The notes beneath the pieces were generated by a model. The model ran no database searches and was not told the origin of the DNA. It was given only the letters and a program-made list of their open reading frames with translations. The position numbers were made by a program, and so were the translations under genes. Shown here one piece after another: positions 57,930 through 64,000 of a DNA stretch of 64,000 nucleotides (position 1 is the first letter of the stretch; the number at the start of each line of letters is the position of its first letter). This stretch comes from Holtermannia corniformis (lineage: Eukaryota; Basidiomycota; Tremellomycetes; Holtermanniales): contig BCIJ01000002.1 in the NCBI GenBank assembly GCA_001599935.1, positions 766,783-830,782 of the forward strand, given 5' to 3'.

Positions 57930-58115
57930 CTACGGGTTCTGAGTCTGCTGCGTCTGCTCCGTAGCACGTTTCCGAGCCTCGCGCTCCAACTGATTGGCGA
58001 GGTCCTCTAACTCCTTTCGGTGACGCTGCAACACGGCTTGCGTCTTGCCCTGGAGGGACTTTACGTCGTTTATTGACTTGCGGTGGTCATATACCTTCCA
58101 TGCCCAAGGGGCCAT
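57930..58115 (-). CDS. Small hypothetical coiled-coil protein
   Basis: 61 aa from the ATG at 58115 (MAPWAWKVYDHRKSIND). The middle is a strongly charged heptad-like helix (VLQRHRKELEDLANQLEREA) ending in a Gln/Thr-rich tail. No known family recognised. The frame is single-exon as read, and an upstream exon cannot be excluded. It lies beside the fold-back repeat cluster. Function unknown. Confidence 0.4.
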   Translation of the reverse strand: MAPWAWKVYDHRKSINDVKSLQGKTQAVLQRHRKELEDLANQLEREARKRATEQTQQTQNP

Positions 58116-58210
58116 CAGACATTTTAGCGGGTGGTCATCGATCGACTCGATGATACTTCGTGTTGGATTACGCCACTCAGCCAGCCATCAGGGCGGACGA
58201 CGCGGCGGGC

Positions 58211-58335
58211 GACGCCGCATCTGGCGAACACTACATCCGGCGCGGATGTAGCCAAGACAAGTCTGGCGCGCAGAGGATGTAGTCAAGGCGCCGAGGATGC
58301 GACGCATCCGGCGAGGATACTGCATCCGGCGAGAC
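58211..58335. repeat. Cluster of short fold-back repeats around CATCCGGCG
   Basis: CATC(C/T)GGCG recurs at about 58219, 58234, 58305 and 58323, with its inverse (GGATG) interleaved. Two are clean palindromes: 58231-58251 (CTACATCC, 5-nt loop, GGATGTAG) and 58295-58309 (GGATGCG, 1-nt centre, CGCATCC). The block is followed by no recognisable gene. Confidence 0.6.
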
Positions 58336-58955
58336 ATCAGGGACGTCAGAGTTGTAGGCGAAAGCCTACAAAGAAGCGCCGTAGCGAGCGAGATGCATCA
58401 CGGTTCTTCCCCATCATCTAACACTTCGGCACTCTGTGAAAGTCGTTTGCACTTCTTCATCAGTCGCGATCGTTTCGAAAGCGTATGTTTTCGCGCTCGA
58501 GCTGGTTGACATTGCTTGGCGTTGACTCGCTGCGCCCTCGACGAGCGCGTCAGGTACGTGAGTGGAGCGCTGCGAAGGCCAGGTCGTCACCGAAGTAGCT
58601 CATCTAGTGTCCGTGACGTGGCGGTTTCTTTTGTACACGACTTGAAACCGTCATGGCGCGAGTGCACAGCAGTCAACGCTGGATATGTACCCCGCTTCGT
58701 GGCGCGAAGGCAGCCGCCTTCGTTACAGCAAAGGAGTATGTACCACTTTCCACCCCCAGAGACTTCGGGGACTGACTTCAATAGCACAATGGCTGCGCTG
58801 GCTTCGGGCTCATCCTATGCAATCAACATGGGTACCCGCGAGATCTCGACTGCAGCCTCCGCGCTGACCACTACGCATCGCGCTAGATGTTCCTACCCTT
58901 TGACACAATGCAGGTACATAGCGGTACTGCCTTGCTCAGGTGTCGCAAACCGGTC
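58336..58955. other. Interval with no supported gene
   Basis: A plus-strand frame at 58516-58959 has no motif and no relation to the small families here. Nothing further supported. Confidence 0.5.
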
Positions 58956-59267
58956 TTAGTCCGAGGTAGTACCCCCGGGCATCCCCGCGCTGTGATACCA
59001 ACCCACAGCAGTGTTATATCGCCGAGCCACGAGCTGTTTGGTCAACTCTTTGAGCTTAGCTTCTGTCGAGTCGTCCTTGGCGCGGTCCACGGCTCGCTGA
59101 ATCTCGCCCGGGAGCTCACGGTACGCCAACGTCTTGACGTACTCTTCGTAGGTGCTCTTCACGAATTTGACTGTTTCCTGGATCAACTCATCATCGGCTA
59201 GGATTGTGGCCCACGAATCCCAGGTTGCAGCATCGGGCGAGATGAATTGCGGGAGTTCAGAAGACAT
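58956..59267 (-). CDS. Small intronless protein C1
   Basis: 103 aa from the ATG at 59267 (MSSELPQFISPDAATWDSW). Predicted helical. Paralogous to C2: both start MSS, then YV(K/Q)T..(Y)...LP, then (Q)AV.R.K.DST..KL, VAR and a matching C-terminus (NTAVGWYHSAGMPGG against NNAVVWSQSPGMQGS). There is no signal peptide, membrane helix or known family. A TTTAAG element lies about 40-50 bp before the ATG. It flanks a decayed retrotransposon gag, with C2 on the other side. Function unknown. Confidence 0.6.
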   Translation of the reverse strand: MSSELPQFISPDAATWDSWATILADDELIQETVKFVKSTYEEYVKTLAYRELPGEIQRAVDRAKDDSTEAKLKELTKQLVARRYNTAVGWYHSAGMPGGTTSD

Positions 59268-59299
59268 GATGGTGTTCGTGAGGGGAGCGGGACTGCAGA

Positions 59300-60567
59300 G
59301 GTGCTCTTAAAGGCGGGAGGCTTCGAAAGGCATGAGGGAGAAGCGCGATAGCATGGAGGCTGCTGTATCTCCATTGCGCATGGTGCTCCCTGTGCGCTTG
59401 CAGCCGTACGCGCAGTACCGTGGTGATAAGCTCGATGAGTCTGGGAAGACCGACATCAACTTGTCCTCCTCACCGCCGTCCGCGGGTCGCCCGCGCGGAG
59501 GATGTCCATTCCCCGGGCGAAGATTCCCCGGCGCTCCCTGAATGTCGGGCTTCACGTTGTGCTTCAGCGGCCCTAGCCCGGACGCGGTCATCGTAGCCCA
59601 CGGCGTCTTCAAGATATTGCGAGTGAAATGGGTCCCGCACTGCCAGTGCGTCTTTCATAGACGAGGAGAGCCCGCGCTTAAAGATTGCCATTGCCAAATG
59701 CCGAGACTCGTCCCACGACAGTTGCCCAGCGAGAATCTCGAACTGCACCGGATAGGCGACCGTTCCTGTTTGAGTGAGCGACGTGCGCAGCGGTAGGCTC
59801 CCGGTCTCGGTCGCCGAAGAGGCGTTCGAGTCCCGACTTGTGCAAGTCGTAGCGGTGCAAGAGCGGGCTGTTCTTAGACCGTTGAGTGCGAAACGACTGG
59901 GACGGGATGCCCTCCAAATACAAGGCCGCCTACGCAGCCTTACAGAGTCATTGGGAACCTGTCGGGCTGTAGGGACATGATAGTCTCGACCTCGGCGAAG
60001 AAATCGAGGAGCTTGCTTTTGCCGCCAGAATACGGCGTTGGCTCGCGGTATTCGGCCCCGGAAATGCATCGAGAGCGCAGAAGCGGGCCCCGTGGACGAA
60101 GGATCCTGGCTCGTCTCGCTTTGTGTTCGCTGAATTGTGCCTAGCGCGGACGGAGCTGGGCGGGCATAGAGCTGGGCGGATGGGTTCGGTGGCTGCTGAT
60201 CGCCCAAGCTCGAGTGGTGCGGGTGCGAATCGGCTCTCACCTGCCGCTCGCTCACAGCAATCAGCAGCTCCGCCATCTGACGCTGCATACCCATGATGAG
60301 GTCGTCTCGGTCCACCATATGCAGGTGGGCGTAAAGCTCATTGATGGTGCTGCCAAGAGGGATGTCGGCAGGAGGAAGTGTAGTCTGCGCTGAGTCGGTA
60401 ACAGGCACAGACCGTAGCGATCGACGGCGCGTGAGCCGCCATGGTTGCGGACCAGCCAAAGTTGTGACGCCGCGGTCACTGCGGAGGATCCAAGGAACGA
60501 GGTAGCGAGATCTGATAGCGTGCAGATGGTGGTCACAAGTGTGGGAGCAACGAGGCACTCGTAGCAT
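59300..60567 (-). pseudogene. Decayed Ty3/gypsy-type retrotransposon gag
   Basis: Reading the minus strand from 60567 down, gag hallmarks appear in different frames. An N-terminal LNELYAHLH-like helix is followed by YSGGKSKLLDFFAEVE with LQPDRFP (about 60045-59945), then an LYLEGIPSQSF piece and GLERLFGDRDREP (about 59930-59790), then TGTVAYPVQFEILAGQLSWDE and FKRGLSSSMKDALAV (about 59780-59600). At least two or three frame changes and in-frame stops separate them, so it cannot be expressed as one protein. No reverse transcriptase, integrase or flanking terminal repeats were seen, so this is a solo gag fragment lying between C1 and C2. Confidence 0.78.
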
Positions 60568-60658
60568 GACGCAAAGGCCACAAAGACAATCAATGCCGCA
60601 GCCCGATCTTCATTGATATCTCGCATCAACCAATACATGATGTGCGCTACGCTGGCGA

Positions 60659-60965
60659 TCAAGCAGAGGTGGAGGACCCTTGCATCCCGGGGCTTTGGGA
60701 CCAAACAACAGCATTATTATGCTGTCTCGCTACCACCCCGTTGCTCTTCCCGGAGAGCTTTTCGACGGTCGAGTCGTTTTTGACGCGGTTGACAGCTTGC
60801 TTCGTCCAGTCGGGAAGGTCCGCATAAAACGAGGTCTGGACGTACTTGGCGTGCATATCCGACACCAAGGCCGCCGTCTTCTTCACGAACTCACCGTTGG
60901 CAGGGCTCTTGGCCCACTCAGACCCGAGGATGTTTTCAATGTACTTCGGGGGGGGTGGAAGACAT
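60659..60965 (-). CDS. Small protein C2, start codon out of frame across a C8 tract
   Basis: The body of this gene (KYIENILGSEWAKSPANG and onward to GMQGSSTSA) is clearly paralogous to C1. Its expected start, ATG at 60965 followed by Ser-Ser-Thr-Pro, is one base out of frame because of an eight-C run on this strand (60948-60955). From that ATG the frame ends after nine codons. One base fewer in the run would join start and body. Either the locus is a recent pseudogene, the run is a sequencing error, or the tract slips. About 100 aa if intact. TCATAAGG lies about 40 bp upstream of the ATG. Function unknown. Confidence 0.5.
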
Positions 60966-62176
60966 GATGCGTGTTGGAAATGGCGAGGGCACCTGGCGAG
61001 CCTTATGAAGGCTTGCGGGGTTTGAGACGCACAAGGGTGGGTCTTGGATGAGATGTGGTGCTTGCTAGAAGGCGTTTGCTGTGGTGATATACGCTGGCAT
61101 CTCGGAGATGCTGTACGAGGTCCCTGTGTGCTTGCGTTCCATTGAATCAGCCGAAGCAATCCATGTATCCGAGCAGCCCTGGCGCTCGAGCGCCAACTCA
61201 TCCCACCGAGTTTGGCGCAGACGAGAAACCAAGCCCGTCATCTGCACCGCTGTGTTCAACGCTCTCAGCTCGAGCTAGTGCGCCGCGTGATTGTGCCGAT
61301 ATACAACGTCTTGTTTTGACAACGTCCTGAGCTGGATCAGCTCCGAGGTGGCTTGGCGTCGGTTCTTCAGTGGTCCACAGTGGTGATCTTTGCGACTGTC
61401 GACAGTATCGTTGCAGTGGCGAGCCTCGGCGTCTGTAACAGCCCAAGCAGACGAGAGATTCGAAGGCGCCTCTGGGGAAAAGGAGTGTCGCGCTGATTGC
61501 CGACGCCGCCACGGTGCCACTGATGGTGGCGTTTCGACGATCCACCCGGATTCGGTCATGTCAACCTGCGCAGCACCTCTCCATTCCTGTTGCTCTGTCG
61601 ATGCCAGTGCTGCCTGCTGTCTAGCTACTCCAAGGATCCAACACGCCGGCCACCGCGTTTCAGCCTCGTCCTCGATTCGAAACGGGTTTGGGGCTCGGAT
61701 AAGCTTAAGGGGCTGTTGTCATTCAGCAGACAATAAGGAACCGAAGGGCCGGGGCAACGAGCGCCGAGCAGCTGCGATCCGAGTGATCATTCCTGAGCGT
61801 GGTGCGAGGTGCATCTGGAGCTGCGTCGAGGACGGTTCGGACAAGATCAGGCTCGGTGCACGGTCGCGGCAAAGGAGGCGAGGTACGGGCCGTCTGTGCG
61901 GTGCGTCGCTCGGCGCGGGATGTCATGCCATGGCGAGCGGTCGACACGGTGCTGACAGCCTGGCCAGTCGTGTCACACGGCATCACCATCATCACCGCCG
62001 GCACCAGGTCTCTCTCAGCCGACCCAGTCCCCTCGGATCGACAGCAAGCCCCTATCCGGCATCACCCCTAGCATCCTTTGGCACGCCTGCACCCACCGCG
62101 CGTAGGCTTGAGCTTGCACGACCGACCCACGCTGGTCTTTGCATCCATCCTTTTCCCTTGACTCACTACCACCACC
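60966..62176. other. Gene-poor interval upstream of G beta
   Basis: A plus-strand frame at 61390-62226 is open but has no motif and overlaps the G beta start in another frame. No RNA gene or repeat seen. It presumably holds the G beta promoter. Confidence 0.55.
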
Positions 62177-63401
62177 ATGTCGTCCCAGGCAGAGATCCAG
62201 GAAAAGATCTCGGCCGCCCGGCGTGAAGCTGATGGGCTCAAGGACAAGATCCGGGCCACTCGCGATCAGACGGCCGATACGTCGTGTAAGTCGCTCAGTC
62301 TTGGCGTCCTTTGCTGACCCGGCAGTGCGCGCAATGGCCAACGATATCCCGCCGTTGCCCCGGATCACGCTGAAACCGCGGCGGACGCTCAAGGGCCACT
62401 TGGCAAAGATCTACGCGCTCCACTGGTCGGCCGATAAACGGCACCTCGTCTCTGCCTCGCAAGACGGCAAGCTGATCGTCTGGGACGCCTACACGACCAA
62501 CAAGGTGCATGCGATCCCGCTGCGTTCAAGCTGGGTCATGACGTGCGCGTACGCCCCCTCGGGTGGCTATGTCGCTTGCGGCGGTCTCGACAACATTTGC
62601 TCCGTCTATACTCTCCGTCCCGTCGGCCAGAGCGGTCAGGCGCCATCGAGTGCCGGCCCCGTCAAGGTCGCGAGGGAGCTCTCGGCCCATTCAGGCTACC
62701 TCAGCTGCTGTCGCTTCCTGAGCGACCGCCAGATTGTCACTTCGTCGGGCGACATGACGTGCATGCTCTGGGATATCGAGCAGGGCGTGCGCACCATGGA
62801 GTTTAGTGATCACACGGGCGATGTCATGAGGTGGGTCGCGCGATCGAGGTCGAGCTGACGCTGCAGCCTCTCGCTCGCGCCAAACGCGCACCTGTTCGTC
62901 TCGGGCGCGTGCGATGCGACGGCCAAAGTGTGGGACATTAGAACGGGCAAGGCCGTGCAGACGTTTACAGGCCACGAGAGTGATATCAATGCTGTCCAGT
63001 GAGTTTGCGTCGTGCTCCACCGCGCTAACGTCCAGATTCTTCCCCAACGGCGACGCGTTTGCCACTGGGTCCGACGACGCCTCGTGCCGCCTGTTTGACC
63101 TCCGGGCCGATCGCGAGCTCAACACGTACGAGCACGACAACATTCTCTGCGGCGTGACGTCTGTCGCGTTCTCGACGTCTGGCCGCGTCCTGTTTGCCGG
63201 CTACGACGACTACAACTGCAACGTCTGGGATACGCTCAAGGGTGAACGCGTGGGCGTGCTGGCCGGGCATGAGAACCGTGTGAGCTGCTTGGGCGTGAGT
63301 GGCGACGGCATGGCTCTGTGCACCGGTAGCTGGGACAGTCTGCTCAAGGTGGGTATCAGTCTCGCTCGCGTGCAAGCTGACATTATCAGATCTGGGGCTG
63401 A
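62177..63401 (+). CDS. Heterotrimeric G-protein beta subunit
   Basis: WD40 propeller that pairs with G gamma in receptor signalling (pheromone, nutrient). Five exons (62177-62285, 62326-62830, 62867-62998, 63036-63348, 63390-63401) give 356 aa. An N-terminal helix for the coiled coil with G gamma ([20 protein letters not shown]) is followed by seven WD repeats: [56 protein letters not shown] and [10 protein letters not shown]. The last exon codes only Ile-Trp-Gly before the stop, completing SWDSLLKIWG. The ATG follows ACCACC, a good context. Whether it serves mating or cAMP signalling cannot be told here. Confidence 0.95.
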
Positions 63402-63485
63402 TCCCGACTGCTCTCCGTACATATGTTATCCATGTCTCTTTCCATACGTCCGCCGTTGTGCCCTAAGATGCATGCATGCCTCGTA

Positions 63486-64000
63486 ATGCCACCGAGCAAG
63501 CAACGACCACCGGTCAATGTGATGGCTTCGTCTGATCGCCTGGCAGACTCTGCCGTGCTGATCGAGAGCCAAGAGCCCGAGGTCGAGCCCGAATGGCTTG
63601 CAGCAAGACAAAGCGGTGTGCTCGCGGCCGTGCAGGTTGACGACTTGGATGCGTTGAGGTTGTATAGCCGTCTCCCGGGCGGCTTTGGGCGTGATCCTGT
63701 ACGGCGCGAGGTCTGGTGTGTATCTGCTCGTGTAGACGTTGCTGACAGTACAGGGCGTATCTACTCCACGTCGATGCGCCAGCTTGCCCTCTGGACGACA
63801 GCTCGGACGAGTGGGGGCTCGCCAGCATGCAAGAGTCATTGCTCGAGCCGCAGCTACGACACCGAGACGAAGGCCAAGTCGGGCTCGATACAAAACGGTC
63901 ATTTGTCTACTACCCTGCCGGTGCGTTCTATCCCAGCGGGTAGGTCAGTGCTGAGCGTGCAGGGCTCGAGGCCGAAGACAAGGAACGACTGCAGAACGAG
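63486..64000 (+). CDS. TBC-domain RabGAP (TBC1D20/Gyp8-like), partial
   Basis: Exons 63486-63715, 63754-63920 and 63963 onward are cut by the window end (145 aa visible). The N-terminus leads into the TBC fold: DLDALRLYSRLPGGF, RREVWAYLLHVD and the spaced EGQVGLDTKRSFVYYPAG. That last pattern (Q..LD..RS...P) is typical of the TBC1D20/Gyp8 branch, which act on Rab1/Ypt1-type GTPases at the ER-Golgi. The catalytic IxxDxxR and YxQ fingers lie beyond the window. It starts 84 bp after G beta on the same strand. Confidence 0.8.
   Translation, partial: MPPSKQRPPVNVMASSDRLADSAVLIESQEPEVEPEWLAARQSGVLAAVQVDDLDALRLYSRLPGGFGRDPVRREVWCVSARVDVADSTGRIYSTSMRQLALWTTARTSGGSPACKSHCSSRSYDTETKAKSGSIQNGHLSTTLPVRSIPAGRSVLSVQGSRPKTRNDCRT

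Noticed and set aside
58516..58959. 147-codon plus-strand ORF
   Set aside because: No recognisable domain; composition looks random; no supporting paralogue.
61390..62226. 278-codon plus-strand ORF before G beta
   Set aside because: Starts without ATG in a sensible context, composition is Arg/Ser/Pro-rich as in random GC-rich DNA, and it overlaps the G beta start in a different frame.

Overview
The window is nuclear DNA from a fungus, most likely a basidiomycete with a compact genome. The evidence is a fungal elongation factor 3, coding sequences cut by many very short introns (mostly 34-55 nt), a nearly invariant CTGAC/CTAAC branch site 10-20 nt before each acceptor, and intergenic gaps that are often under 200 bp. 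The style would fit a small-genome Pucciniomycotina such as Mixia, but that placement is a guess.

Layout. 1-900: two small minus-strand ORFs of unknown family. 1441-9006: eEF3 (minus) and V-ATPase subunit a (plus), divergent. 9145-19480: a RhoGAP and the PI3P 5-kinase Fab1 (plus). 19596-20818: a short-chain dehydrogenase (minus). 21008-30545: RNA polymerase I largest subunit and a Spo71/Mug56-like PH protein (plus). 30587-37517: Iml1/DEPDC5 and Pol III subunit Rpc17 (minus). 37750-41527: Nus1 and a FAD oxidoreductase (plus). 43192-50393: elongation factor 2 flanked by two families of small intronless genes, family A upstream and family B downstream. 50405-57000: an FHA-domain checkpoint-type kinase, NOP10, a GT31-like glycosyltransferase, TFIIE beta and tubulin cofactor A. 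57-61 kb: a gene-poor accessory stretch with a third small-protein family (C), a fold-back repeat cluster and a decayed Ty3/gypsy gag. 62177-64000: G-protein beta subunit and the start of a TBC1D20/Gyp8-type RabGAP.

Exon structures were built by hand from conserved protein motifs, splice signals and codon phase. Every completed multi-exon model sums to a multiple of three, and several land on the family's usual length (EF2 842 aa, NOP10 64 aa).

Functionally most of the window is housekeeping: translation elongation, Pol I/Pol III/Pol II transcription, and vacuole/TORC1-linked functions (Vph1, Fab1, Iml1). The least explained content is the set of small intronless gene families A-D, which contrast sharply with their intron-rich neighbours. 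Two members, B2 and B3, show a synonymous substitution pattern indicating selected protein. The second theme is unusual splicing: GC-AG introns, and micro-exons that carry catalytic motifs.
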